54,893 bases of DNA from Bacteroidota bacterium (GTDB lineage Bacteria > Bacteroidota > Bacteroidia > Chitinophagales > Chitinophagaceae). The DNA lies in the NCBI GenBank assembly GCA_013288945.1, contig JABDAZ010000019.1:1-54893 (forward strand), written 5' to 3'. The position numbers and the translations under genes are program-made. Positions 6,087-15,214 of this stretch are shown here, one piece after another (position 1 is the stretch's first letter; every line of letters begins with the position of its first letter). A model generated the notes under the pieces. That model was not told the origin of the DNA and did not search any database. It saw nothing but the letters and a program-made list of their open reading frames with translations.

Positions 6087-8163
6087 AATCACTCAAAGAA
6101 ATTCCAACATAAAAATTTATTCCTGGTGCGGCATTGTAATATCTTCCGGCGGCGGCGTTGATATCATTTCCCAAACTGTATTTTGTATTTAATAAATTAT
6201 CTCCGCCACCAAAAATATTTAGTTTGCATTTTGCATGAAAAATGTTTTTATAACCAATCCGCGCGCCTAATAAATTGTAGGAATTTGCACGATCTGTATT
6301 GGCATCATTCAAATAAATTTTATCTGTATAATTATAAGTTGCATTAATATAAAAACCAGTTTTTGTATTAATATCAAATCCTGCAATTAAAACTTGCGGC
6401 GCAACGCCGGGCATTTTATTACCGGAAAAATCGGTGCTGACTTGTTTAAAATTTATATAATGAAAATCGTCCCACGCATAACTTACAAATATTTTTGCAG
6501 CGCTTAACCATTGATTTGCGTTATCAATTAACTGGTAAGAAAGATAACCTTCAATTCCATTTTGCCTTGTAGAACCTGCATTTACATAATAAAAAACACC
6601 GTTGGTATCAATGCGTTCAACAATGGTATTTTTTAAATGAAAGAAAAAAGCGTTTACATCAAAATACAATCTTCCGCGAAACAAATTTCCACGCGTTCCT
6701 ATTTCATAATCTATTCCATCTTCTGGTTGAAGATTGGTTCCAATCGTTCCGTCAGTTCTTAATAATTCAGAAATTGCCGGCGTTGAAAACCCGCGCGCAA
6801 CGCTGCCGTACAAAGAAATTGATTCTGTTATTTTTTTAAGAATGGCTAAACGCGGTGGCAATTTATTTTCAAAAGTTCGCGACTGCAAAGTCGGCGGCAC
6901 GTTTGATAAACGAGTAAATTGTACAGACGATTTATTATAACTAACGCCGGCAGTAATAATAAATCCGTGAGGTAATTTTAAATCAGCCTGCGCAAAAATG
7001 GTGTACGTCCAGCTATTAATATTATCATCTGTTTGCAAAGAATCGCTGACGCCATTTTTATTATTAAAATCTTTTGTATTAAAAAATCCTTTCTGTGCTT
7101 CCGTTCCAAAATTGATTTGCAAGGCAGATTCGTTTATTTTTTTATTGTATTGAAAAACACTTCGTCCACCAAAGTGCGGCTCTTTTCTTATTTCATAAAC
7201 GCGGATTCCTGGATTTAAAAAATCTGTGTATGCGCCATAAACTGCAGTAATATTTTGCCAGTGATCATTAATATGATATTCACTGCTGAAGCCCGCAATA
7301 AAAGTTTTTTGATAAATAGCAGCTTTGTTCTGAACCGCGCCTGGCGCGGTTCCTGAGCCAGGCCTTGCCTGTTTTGGATTGGTATTATATTGAGCCAGCG
7401 TTAATGCACCAGGCGTTTGATAAAATAAATCGCTGTATAAAATATATGCGTGAATAGTTTGTTTTTCTGTTGATTTAATTTTTGTTTCCCAAGATGCAAT
7501 GTCGCGCCGCATCTGCGTTTGCTGCCGATAGCCATCACTTGTTTGATGTGAATAAGAAAAATTATTCTGATTATTTTCATTTCCAAAACGAACGTTTGCA
7601 TTAATATTATTCGTTGCAAAACTTCCGTAACTATAATCTGCATTAATACTTTTTTGCCAGTTGTTTGGCAAACTATTAATAAGCATTGCGCCGCCAATGC
7701 CAGCGCCATAAAGGCTTCCAGCCGGGCCTTTAATAATTTCTATAGATTGAAAATTATAAAAACCCAATTCATTTAAGTAGGTATTATTGCCGGGATCAGT
7801 TAATGGAATATCGTTCCAATAAACTTTTACATCCCGCACACCAAATGGCGAACGCAAAGAACTTCCGCGAATATTTAACCGGTAACTTCCGGGGGATCTT
7901 TCTTCCATTCTTACGCCGGGATTAATATTTAGTGCAGGCAAAATACTTGTTGTATTAAAACGGTTTAACTGTGTTTGCCCAACATAATTTACAGGCGCAG
8001 CAACGTCAATTAGCTTTCTGTTTTGATTGTAGGATTTTATAATTACTTCATCAAGTGTCTGCACTTTTGCAGAATCTGCAATTGAAAATGTTGTATCATT
8101 TTGTGCTATTAATAAAACTGAATTTGAAATTAAACTGATAAGCAATACAATTTTTTTCATCAA
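6079..8163 (-). CDS. TonB-dependent outer membrane receptor
   Basis: The 694-residue protein has a signal peptide (MMKKIVLLISLISNSVLLIAQ). A TonB-box-like stretch (LDEVIIKSY) and a plug domain (SYRLNIRGSSLRSPFGVRDVKVYWNDIP; IEIIKGPAGSLYGAGIGGAML, parts of about residues 90-165) follow, then a 22-strand-type barrel. The substrate is not evident. The plug resembles siderophore and metal-complex receptors more than SusC types, and there is no SusD partner and no FecR insertion. It is transcribed from its own perfect -7 box (TAACTTTG at 8187-8194). Its stop codon lies inside a heptad repeat arm, so its last codons may have been altered by the repeat. It is not part of the riboswitch operon, which starts downstream of it. 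Confidence 0.85.
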   Translation of the reverse strand: MMKKIVLLISLISNSVLLIAQNDTTFSIADSAKVQTLDEVIIKSYNQNRKLIDVAAPVNYVGQTQLNRFNTTSILPALNINPGVRMEERSPGSYRLNIRGSSLRSPFGVRDVKVYWNDIPLTDPGNNTYLNELGFYNFQSIEIIKGPAGSLYGAGIGGAMLINSLPNNWQKSINADYSYGSFATNNINANVRFGNENNQNNFSYSHQTSDGYRQQTQMRRDIASWETKIKSTEKQTIHAYILYSDLFYQTPGALTLAQYNTNPKQARPGSGTAPGAVQNKAAIYQKTFIAGFSSEYHINDHWQNITAVYGAYTDFLNPGIRVYEIRKEPHFGGRSVFQYNKKINESALQINFGTEAQKGFFNTKDFNNKNGVSDSLQTDDNINSWTYTIFAQADLKLPHGFIITAGVSYNKSSVQFTRLSNVPPTLQSRTFENKLPPRLAILKKITESISLYGSVARGFSTPAISELLRTDGTIGTNLQPEDGIDYEIGTRGNLFRGRLYFDVNAFFFHLKNTIVERIDTNGVFYYVNAGSTRQNGIEGYLSYQLIDNANQWLSAAKIFVSYAWDDFHYINFKQVSTDFSGNKMPGVAPQVLIAGFDINTKTGFYINATYNYTDKIYLNDANTDRANSYNLLGARIGYKNIFHAKCKLNIFGGGDNLLNTKYSLGNDINAAAGRYYNAAPGINFYVGISLSDLL

Positions 8164-8186
8164 AATTTATTTTGGTATGAGCTGGC

Positions 8187-8194
8187 CAAAGTTA
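8187..8194 (-). promoter_or_regulatory. -7 box of the TonB receptor gene
   Basis: TAACTTTG on the reverse strand is a perfect TAnnTTTG box. The expected leader to the ATG at 8163 is about 18 bases. The -33 box is not clear. Confidence 0.45.
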
Positions 8195-8278
8195 GTATAG
8201 ATTATTTCGTTATCTTGATTGCCTGTTGATATTATCAAATTGCCTGCCATTCAAAATAAAATAACTGCGCTCCTGCTT

Positions 8279-9616
8279 ATGAATAATAAACAATCAAAAC
8301 TTAGCCTGTTCGATTTTACGATGATCGTTGTAGGGCTTGTAATTGGCATGGGCATTTTCCGCACTGCGTCTACATCTGCGCGTGCAGCAAACGATCCAAC
8401 CATTTACTTTGCGGCATGGATTGCAGGTGGGTTAATTGCATTGTGCGGCGCATTAACGTATGCAGAAATTGGTTCGCGATATCCGGTAACTGGCGGTTAT
8501 TACAGAATATTTTCTTACGCATATCATCCTTCCATTGCGTTTTCTATCAATTGTATTATTCTTATTTCAAACGCTGCATCATTAAGTGGCGTTGCTATTA
8601 TTGGTGCGGGTTACATTAGCCAAGTTGTATTTGCGCATGGCGCTTCAGATATTGTAAAATCATTAATCGCCATGGCTGCCATTATATTATTTTATGGAAT
8701 AAATTTAATGGGTTTGAAGATGAGTGCGAAAACGCAAAATTTATTAATGATTATTAAAATCAGCATGATAATTATGCTGATTGTTGCGCTTTTTATGCCA
8801 TCAACACATTATGCTGGCGTTGCTTCAACCATCATTCATCCAACAAACTGGATGGGTTATGCAAAAGCTTTCGGAATGGCTCTGGTGGCGGTTTCGTTTA
8901 CTTATGGCGGTTATCAGCAAACTATAAATTTTGGCAGTGAAGTTGACAAACCTTCTAAAAATATACCGCGCGGTATATTTTTTGGTATTGCCATTATTAT
9001 CTCTTTATACCTGCTTGTAAATTTTTCTTATTATAAAGTTTTGGGCTTTGATGATTTGAAAGCAAAAAATGAAATTGCAAAAGTGGTTGCATCAAAATTA
9101 TTTGGCGAAACTGGCGGAAATATTTTTTCAGGATTATTATTTTTATCTGTTCTTGCCTATGTAAATGCATTATTAATGAGCAACCCGCGCGTAATGTTTG
9201 CAATGAGCGAAGACGGCGTTTTGCCTGCACCATTTAAAAAGAAAACAGAAAAAAGAGAAGTGCTTGTTGTATCATTAACAGCATTTGCGGCAACTTGCAT
9301 CGTGATACTTTTTTTTGCAAATACATTCGATAAAATTCTTGGCTTTACTATTTTTTTAGATTGCTTTGGCATGGCAACTTCTGCCGGTGCAATTTTTATG
9401 CTGCGCAAAAAAACAAAACATTTAAATGGTACCGGAATTTATTCCATGAAATTATATCCGCTGCTGCCAATCATTTTTATTGCAGCTTATGTTTTTGTTG
9501 GAATCAGTATTGCCATTGATCAACCAATAACCGCATTAACGGGAATTGGCGTGCTTGCCGCTTTTATGGTTATTTATTTTGTAACAGCAAAACAAAGAGT
9601 TGTTTTAAAGGAATAA
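8279..9616 (+). CDS. APC-family amino acid permease
   Basis: The protein has 445 residues from the ATG at 8279 (MNNKQSKLSLFDFTMIVVGL). The opening LFDFTMIVVGLVIGMGIF carries the glycine-rich first helix of the APC (amino acid-polyamine-organocation) superfamily. GALTYAEIGSRYPVTGGYY, the conserved helix 2 to loop motif, follows, and 12 hydrophobic helices in all. It should sit in the inner membrane and move an amino acid by proton symport or exchange; the substrate cannot be assigned. A TTG at 8219 is in frame but adds 20 residues not typical of the family. It is divergent from the TonB receptor gene with about 115 bases between. Confidence 0.85.
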   Translation: MNNKQSKLSLFDFTMIVVGLVIGMGIFRTASTSARAANDPTIYFAAWIAGGLIALCGALTYAEIGSRYPVTGGYYRIFSYAYHPSIAFSINCIILISNAASLSGVAIIGAGYISQVVFAHGASDIVKSLIAMAAIILFYGINLMGLKMSAKTQNLLMIIKISMIIMLIVALFMPSTHYAGVASTIIHPTNWMGYAKAFGMALVAVSFTYGGYQQTINFGSEVDKPSKNIPRGIFFGIAIIISLYLLVNFSYYKVLGFDDLKAKNEIAKVVASKLFGETGGNIFSGLLFLSVLAYVNALLMSNPRVMFAMSEDGVLPAPFKKKTEKREVLVVSLTAFAATCIVILFFANTFDKILGFTIFLDCFGMATSAGAIFMLRKKTKHLNGTGIYSMKLYPLLPIIFIAAYVFVGISIAIDQPITALTGIGVLAAFMVIYFVTAKQRVVLKE

Positions 9617-9644
9617 TTCTAAAGTAATTGAAATAAGATTGAAA

Positions 9645-9740
9645 TGAGTTGTAAGTTTTAAGTAATAAGTTATAAATGATCGATTAATAAGCAAAAGCCT
9701 ATAAATTTCTTACTTCGTATTTCATATTTCTCATTTACAG
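9645..9740. repeat. Heptad arrays, TAAGTTT-type and CATATTT-type
   Basis: Five units at 9645-9679 (TAAGTTT/TAAGTAA words) and about four units at 9709-9740 (CATATTT/CTCATTT words) lie in the gap before the tolC-like gene. The two arms are only partly complementary. Units of the first type recur at 12656-12683. Confidence 0.55.
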
Positions 9741-9797
9741 TTTTGTAGCTGAAGTTTCTTATTTGGAAATTTTGATTGGCTTTTAACTTTTTTATTA

Positions 9798-9828
9798 TTT
9801 GCTGGTGCTTTTCAAATCAGTATTTTAG
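9798..9828 (+). promoter_or_regulatory. Promoter of the TolC-MFP operon
   Basis: TTTG at 9798-9801, 19 bases, then TATTTTAG at 9821-9828 (one mismatch to TAnnTTTG). Transcription would start near 9834, giving a leader of about 65 bases to the ATG at 9899. Confidence 0.55.
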
Positions 9829-9898
9829 CAAAATAAATTTTAATGGCCGTTTATCACAAATCCGCCATTGAAATGATGATGACAATTAATTTTGATTT

Positions 9899-11254
9899 AT
9901 GATCTTGAAAAAACTACCACTGCTTTGGGGCCTGACCTTCCTCATTGTACAACCTTATCTAACAAACGCACAAACCACAGACAAGTGGGATTTAAAAAGA
10001 TGTGTCGATTACGCGGTTTCCAATAATATTTCTGTAAAACAGGCCGATGTGCAAGCGCGCATTTCGCAGCTTACTTATAAGCAAAGCAAATTGGCGCAGA
10101 TACCAACATTGGCATTTAGCGGCAATGAAGGGTTCAACTCCGGCCGCCACCAGGACCCGACAAATTTTACATTAATAACCACCAATTATTTTTCGGGAAA
10201 TTACCAATTGCAAACCGGTGTAAACATTTTTAATTTTTTCAACCAGAAAAATATAATTGCCGGCAACGAATTTTCTTACCTCGCGGCAAATGCAAATACG
10301 GAGAAATTAAGAAATGATATTTCCTTGAATGTTGCCAATGCATATTTACAATTTTTATTAACGACAGAAACTGCAAAGGCAGCGGCTTTGCAATTGAGCC
10401 AATCGCAGGCGCAATTAATTAATACACAAAAACAAGTTAGCGCCGGAACTTTGCCGGAATTAAATGCCGCTGAATTAGAATCACAGGTTGCGCAGGATAG
10501 TTCTGCATTGGTTACTGCCAAAGCAAATGTTGATCAGGCCGCATTAACGGTAAAGGCATATATGAGTTTGGATGCAGCCGCTCCTTTTGTTTTAGATACC
10601 CCGCCGGTTGATAAAATTCCTGTAGAAGCTATTGCTGAATTGCAGCCGCAAAATGTTTTCACACTTGCATTGCAAAATCAACCATTGCAAAAATATGATC
10701 AGTTGCAAATAAAAGCGTCGAAGAAATTTTCTGATGCTTCAAGAGGTGCTATGTATCCTACTTTTTCAATGTATGGGGGTTTCGGTTCTGGTTATATTAG
10801 TACTGCGTCGTTGTATAGTCCTGGCAATCAAACTTACTTCGGTCAATTGAATCAAAATCTTGCTGAGCAGGTTGGTTTGTCTGTAAATGTTCCGATATTA
10901 AACGGCGGCATTTTAAAAACCAATTATCAAAAATCAAAACTAAATATCAGGAACAGCGAATTGCAACTGGAATCAGATAATCTTACATTGAAACAAAATA
11001 TTTATCAGGCTTATAATGCTGCTGTAACAGCGCTTCAAAAATTTCAGGCAAATAAAATTACTGTGGATGCAACCAAGAGAAGTTATGATTATGCACAAAA
11101 AAGATACAATGTTGGTTTGTTAAATACCATCGATTTATTAACGAACCAGAATAATTATTTTAAAGCCACGATCGATTTATTGTCTTCTCAATTTGATTAT
11201 GTTTTTAAAATGAAGGTGCTTGAATTTTACAAAGGCCTCGGATTGAAATTATAA
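9899..11254 (+). CDS. TolC-family outer membrane efflux protein
   Basis: The 451-residue protein has a signal peptide (cleavage near LTNAQ, residue 25). Two long alpha-helical repeats follow, containing DVQARISQLTYKQSKLAQIP and, in the second half, the matching NIYQAYNAAVTALQKFQ region and the YDYAQKRYNVGL motif. This is the outer-membrane factor fold, a trimeric channel that joins an inner-membrane pump through a periplasmic adaptor. The adaptor gene follows after 19 bases. No RND or MacB pump gene follows, so the channel must work with a pump encoded elsewhere. Confidence 0.9.
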   Translation: MILKKLPLLWGLTFLIVQPYLTNAQTTDKWDLKRCVDYAVSNNISVKQADVQARISQLTYKQSKLAQIPTLAFSGNEGFNSGRHQDPTNFTLITTNYFSGNYQLQTGVNIFNFFNQKNIIAGNEFSYLAANANTEKLRNDISLNVANAYLQFLLTTETAKAAALQLSQSQAQLINTQKQVSAGTLPELNAAELESQVAQDSSALVTAKANVDQAALTVKAYMSLDAAAPFVLDTPPVDKIPVEAIAELQPQNVFTLALQNQPLQKYDQLQIKASKKFSDASRGAMYPTFSMYGGFGSGYISTASLYSPGNQTYFGQLNQNLAEQVGLSVNVPILNGGILKTNYQKSKLNIRNSELQLESDNLTLKQNIYQAYNAAVTALQKFQANKITVDATKRSYDYAQKRYNVGLLNTIDLLTNQNNYFKATIDLLSSQFDYVFKMKVLEFYKGLGLKL

Positions 11255-11273
11255 AAAGTATAACTGTTATTTT

Positions 11274-12650
11274 ATGAATAAAAAATTACTTTGGGTGCTC
11301 ATTATTCTGGCTGTTGTAATAGTTACATTAATAGCATTGCAAAAAAGTGGCGCATTCGGAAAAGATGAAGGAATAAAAGTTTCTTCCGAAAAAGTTATTA
11401 AAAGAAATATTACAGAAGTAGTAACTGCCAGCGGAAAAATTTACCCCGAAATAGAAGTAAAAATAAGTCCGGACATTGCCGGTGAAATTGTTGAACTGAC
11501 AGTAATGGAAGGCGATAGTGTGAAAAAAGGGCAAGAGCTTGCAAAGATTTATGCAGACATTTATAAAACCCAGCACGACCAGGCTTCTGCACAATTGAAC
11601 CAGCAACAGGCCGTGGTTTCCAACAGTGCTGCGCAATTGCCGGGATTAAAAGCTGCATTAAACCAGGCACAAAAAACTTATGATCGCGAAAAGCAATTGC
11701 TTGCAGATAAAGTGGTTTCTCAATCAGAATTTGACCAGGCAGAAAGTGCATTAAGAACTGCAGAAGCAAATTACAATGCTGCGCAACAAAGTATTATTGG
11801 CAACCAGGCTGGCGCGGTAAGCGCTTCTGCAAACCTTGCTATTGCTGCAAAAAATTTAAGCAGGGCAACTGTGTATTCACCAATTGATGGCGTGATTTCT
11901 TTATTAAGTGTAAAAAAAGGCGAGCGCGTAATTGGTAATAATATGATGGCAGGAACAGAAATGATGCGCGTTGCAGATATGAGTAAAATTGAAGCCATTG
12001 TTGATGTTGGCGAAAACGATATTCCAAAAGTGCGCCTTGGCGATTCTGCTATCGTAGAAGTTGATGCATATAATAACCGAAAATTCAGAGGTGTTGTAAC
12101 ACAGATTGCGAGCAGCGTAGCAACGGCAACTACAACTGCAACAACAAGCAATGATGTTACGAATTATAAAGTCCATATCAGGTTGGATCCGCAATCTTAT
12201 AAAGATTTGATTGATCCAAAAAGGCCAAAAAGTTTTGCCTTCAGGCCGGGAATGAGCGCGAGTGGCGATATACAAACGAACACACATCCAAATGTTTTGT
12301 CTGTGCCTATTAATGCGGTTACAACGCGCGAAAAGAAATCGGATAGTACTTCCGCTGCCAAGGTTACTAAACCAAAAGATGATGAAAGCGGTTCTGACAA
12401 TACAAAAGCAACGGCTTCTTCAGGTGATTTGGATGAAGTGGTTTTTATTTTGAAAGCTGATAAAACAGTGAAAAAAGTAAAAGTAAAAACCAGCATCCAG
12501 GATATTAATAATATTGAAGTTACCGATGGTTTAAAAGAAGGCGATGAAGTGATAACCGGGCCTTATAGTATTGTAAGCAAAACTTTAAATGACGGAACAA
12601 AAGTACAAGTGGTTCCAAAAGAAAAGTTGTTTGAAGTGAAGAAAGATTAG
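11274..12650 (+). CDS. Efflux periplasmic adaptor subunit (HlyD/RND-type membrane fusion protein)
   Basis: The 458-residue protein has one N-terminal membrane helix (residues 5-22). A lipoyl half-motif (ISPDIAGEIVELTVMEGDSV), a long coiled-coil hairpin (about 95-180, with AALNQAQKTYDREKQLLADK) and the second half-motif (ATVYSPIDGVISLL) follow. A beta-barrel and a membrane-proximal domain ending in a KVVPK-like tail complete it. It bridges an inner-membrane pump to TolC. A threonine-rich insertion (ATATTTATTSNDV, about residue 280) and a charged low-complexity stretch near 360-385 are looser than usual. In many relatives a macB gene follows; here the next gene is gpsA. Confidence 0.88.
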   Translation: MNKKLLWVLIILAVVIVTLIALQKSGAFGKDEGIKVSSEKVIKRNITEVVTASGKIYPEIEVKISPDIAGEIVELTVMEGDSVKKGQELAKIYADIYKTQHDQASAQLNQQQAVVSNSAAQLPGLKAALNQAQKTYDREKQLLADKVVSQSEFDQAESALRTAEANYNAAQQSIIGNQAGAVSASANLAIAAKNLSRATVYSPIDGVISLLSVKKGERVIGNNMMAGTEMMRVADMSKIEAIVDVGENDIPKVRLGDSAIVEVDAYNNRKFRGVVTQIASSVATATTTATTSNDVTNYKVHIRLDPQSYKDLIDPKRPKSFAFRPGMSASGDIQTNTHPNVLSVPINAVTTREKKSDSTSAAKVTKPKDDESGSDNTKATASSGDLDEVVFILKADKTVKKVKVKTSIQDINNIEVTDGLKEGDEVITGPYSIVSKTLNDGTKVQVVPKEKLFEVKKD

Positions 12651-12655
12651 TGTAA

Positions 12656-12875
12656 TAAGTTGTAAGTAATAAGTTTTAAGTATTGAAAATTTATTGCTGA
12701 ATAAAGAACTTACAGTACAAGGGTGCGACGCAACGGATGCTTAATAGAAAATTATCTGCCGGGTTAATAAAAAAACTTTTATTAATAACACGATATTTTG
12801 CATGAATAAACATTCCTGATTTATTCATGCAAAACTTATAACTTACAACCAATAAATTACAACTCATAATTTGCA
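12656..12875. repeat. Composite intergenic repeat: heptad arms, 17-base repeat and hairpin
   Basis: The left heptad arm is 12656-12683 (TAAGTTG/TAAGTAA units). The right arm is 12834-12875 (ACTTATA/ACTTACA units). TTGTAAGTAATAAGTTTT in the left arm is matched by its complement in the right with one mismatch. Between them lie 17-base repeat copy B (reverse orientation, 12714-12731) and a perfect 12-base hairpin (12799-12831, arms TGCATGAATAAA). The right arm runs over the gpsA start codon. Confidence 0.7.
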
Positions 12876-13908
12876 ATTCGGAATCATCGGAAGCGGCAGT
12901 TGGGCCACAGCGCTGGCTAAAATTCTTACGGATAATAAAGTGCATATTAACTGGTGGATAAGGAATGAAGCCATCAGAAAACATTTGCAAACGCGCCATC
13001 ACAATCCCAATTATATAAGTTCGGTTTATTTTGATAATACATTGTTTAATGTGAGTTGCGATGTAAGTAAAATTATTAATGATTCTGAGTTTATAATTAT
13101 TGGTGTCCCTTCGGCTTATATTGTTGATACGTTAAAAAATTTACCTAAAAATATTTTTGAAGGAAAGAAAATAATTTCCGCTGTTAAAGGAATTCTTCCT
13201 GAAGAAAATTTATTGCTAAATGATTATTTGAATAATAATTTCCAGGTAAACATTAATGATTATTTTACAATAATGGGGCCTTGCCATGCCGAAGAAGTTG
13301 CTGCGGAAAAATTGTCGTACTTAACTTTTTCCGGCATTAATGAAACCATTACAAAACAAATTGCGGCCAATTTTAAAACCGATTATTTAAATACCGTTAT
13401 TAATAATGATGTGTATGGTGTGCAATATGCGGCCATTTTAAAAAACATTTATGCGCTTGGTGCAGGCATTGCACATGGATTGGAATATGGCGATAATTTT
13501 TTGAGCGTTTTTATTGCAAACTGCGCTGATGAAATGGCTGGCTTTTTACATAAAGTCGGCATAAAACATATTGAAGTTGGTGTGCATGAAAATGATGAAA
13601 ATTCATCATCCAAAAAAATTGCAAACTATGCGGCTTCTGTGTATTTGGGCGATTTATTGGTAACTTGTTATTCGTTGTTTAGCCGCAACCGCACGTTTGG
13701 AAATATGATTGGAAAAGGATATTCAGTAAACGCGGCAAAGCTGGAGCTGAACATGGTTGCAGAAGGTTACAACGCGTGCAAATGCATGTACATTATTAAT
13801 AAAGAAGTAAACGCAGAAATGCCAATTGCAGAAATGATTTATAAAATTTTGTGGACAAATGTGAAAGCAAAAAATGGCTTTAAACTTATTGAAGATTCAC
13901 TTGTTTAA
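12871..13908 (+). CDS. gpsA: Glycerol-3-phosphate dehydrogenase, NAD(P)-dependent
   Basis: The 345-residue protein has the Rossmann motif IGSGSWATALAKIL at the very N-terminus. The central VPSAYIVDTLKNL and AVKGILPEENLLL regions, GPCHAEEVA, and the C-terminal AAILKNIYALGAGIAHGLEYGDN segment with the catalytic lysine follow. It reduces dihydroxyacetone phosphate to sn-glycerol 3-phosphate for phospholipid synthesis in the cytosol. The start is a TTG: an in-frame stop lies 18 bases upstream and no ATG lies between. This TTG falls in the last unit of a heptad repeat (12869-12875), so the repeat has reached the start codon. It is a usual single-copy housekeeping gene. Confidence 0.93.
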   Translation: MQFGIIGSGSWATALAKILTDNKVHINWWIRNEAIRKHLQTRHHNPNYISSVYFDNTLFNVSCDVSKIINDSEFIIIGVPSAYIVDTLKNLPKNIFEGKKIISAVKGILPEENLLLNDYLNNNFQVNINDYFTIMGPCHAEEVAAEKLSYLTFSGINETITKQIAANFKTDYLNTVINNDVYGVQYAAILKNIYALGAGIAHGLEYGDNFLSVFIANCADEMAGFLHKVGIKHIEVGVHENDENSSSKKIANYAASVYLGDLLVTCYSLFSRNRTFGNMIGKGYSVNAAKLELNMVAEGYNACKCMYIINKEVNAEMPIAEMIYKILWTNVKAKNGFKLIEDSLV

Positions 13909-13925
13909 ATAGTAAGAAATAATTT

Positions 13926-14039
13926 ATGATGCCTTTTTCATATCATAGTTTTGGATCTACAGCTATATTAATTATAGTTGTGATTTTATCGGCGGCGCAG
14001 GCTTTCCGGTATGTGAAAAATTTTATTAATCATCATTAA
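13926..14039 (+). CDS. Possible small single-helix membrane protein
   Basis: The 37-codon frame begins MMPFSYHSFGS and has one strongly hydrophobic helix (TAILIIVVILSAA, about residues 12-24). It ends in a basic tail (FRYVKNFINHH). It starts 17 bases after the gpsA stop and overlaps the hemW stop by four bases in convergent orientation. The hydrophobic-then-basic profile suits a real small membrane protein, but I recognise no family and it could be chance. Confidence 0.35.
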   Translation: MMPFSYHSFGSTAILIIVVILSAAQAFRYVKNFINHH

Positions 14040-15166
14040 TTTTCAAAAAATAATGATGACGAAATTCCGTCGGCAAACAATTTTCCTTCTGTCGTTAATA
14101 TCAATCTTCCATTAATGTTTGCTATCTTTTTTTGTTGAATATATTTTTCTGCATTTATTAATAATTCATTCGCTTCTTGCACACCAAATTTTTCTTTTAC
14201 ATTATTTAAATCGCAACCTTCCATTGTTCTTAATGAAATCATGATGTATTCATTTAGTTTTTCTATGCGCGTTAATTTTTCTTTTTCAAAAGATAAATTG
14301 TTATTAATAATCGATTGGATGTACAACGAATTGTTTGCGATATTCCATTGGCGCGATTCACCATCAAAAGAATGCGCCGACGGGCCTAAACCCAAATATT
14401 TTTTTTGTTGCCAATAAGATGAATTGTGTTTGCTTCGCTTGCCGGGTTTTGCAAAATTTGAAATTTCATAATGTTCGTAACCTGCATTGTTCAGCCAGTT
14501 CATTAATAAAATAAATTGTTCGGCTTGTTGTTCAGGATTTATATCGGCAACTTTTTTTTCATTAATCATTTTATTCAACGCAGTTTTCGGTTCAACCGTT
14601 AATGTGTAGCAGGAAAGATGCGGAATATTTAAATCAATCAATTGATGGACATTATTTTTCCATTTTTCATTTGTTAAGCCGGGCGTTCCATAAATTAAAT
14701 CGACAGACATATTTTCAAATCCTTCTGCCAATGCATTATTAATACAATTAATTGCCTGCGTTGAATTGTGCGCGCGGTTCATCCAAATCAAATCTTCTTC
14801 AAAAAAAGATTGAACGCCGATACTCAAACGATTAATGCCGCAATTTTTCCAGGCTTTTAATTTTTCTTTTGTAATATCATCAGGATTTGCTTCCAGCGTA
14901 ATTTCTGCGGTTTTGGAAATATTAAATGTGCAATCTAATTTTTGCAAGATGAACTGCAAATCAGTTTCAAGCAATAATGAAGGCGTTCCGCCGCCGAAAT
15001 AAATAGTTTCAACCAATTCATTTTGTAAATATTCTTTCCTAAAATCTATTTCCTTCAATAAAGCGGCAACAAAATCGTTTTTTAATTTTAACGAGGTGGA
15101 AAAATGAAAATTGCAATAGAAGCAGGCTTGTTTACAAAAAGGAATATGAATATAAATGCCTGCCAT
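14036..15166 (-). CDS. hemW: HemW, radical SAM heme chaperone
   Basis: The 376-residue protein carries the radical SAM cluster motif CKQACFYC (cysteines 11, 15 and 18 from the start). GGGTPSLL, the partner glycine motif, ESE-type strands and a C-terminal HemN-like domain follow. The HNxxYW signature is present as HNSSYW (near residue 240). It separates HemW, which carries heme to target proteins, from true oxygen-independent coproporphyrinogen oxidases, with which it is often confused in annotation. The length fits HemW (about 375-400) rather than HemN (about 450). It is convergent with gpsA and divergent from the BamA-like gene. Confidence 0.88.
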   Translation of the reverse strand: MAGIYIHIPFCKQACFYCNFHFSTSLKLKNDFVAALLKEIDFRKEYLQNELVETIYFGGGTPSLLLETDLQFILQKLDCTFNISKTAEITLEANPDDITKEKLKAWKNCGINRLSIGVQSFFEEDLIWMNRAHNSTQAINCINNALAEGFENMSVDLIYGTPGLTNEKWKNNVHQLIDLNIPHLSCYTLTVEPKTALNKMINEKKVADINPEQQAEQFILLMNWLNNAGYEHYEISNFAKPGKRSKHNSSYWQQKKYLGLGPSAHSFDGESRQWNIANNSLYIQSIINNNLSFEKEKLTRIEKLNEYIMISLRTMEGCDLNNVKEKFGVQEANELLINAEKYIQQKKIANINGRLILTTEGKLFADGISSSLFFEN

Positions 15167-15214
15167 CCGATTGCTTATTTTTATTGATTATTGTGAAATA
15201 TTTTGAAAGATAAG

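Noticed and set aside
14036..15166. Oxygen-independent coproporphyrinogen III oxidase (HemN)
   Set aside because: The HNxxYW motif and the short length indicate HemW, the heme chaperone, which is often misnamed this way.
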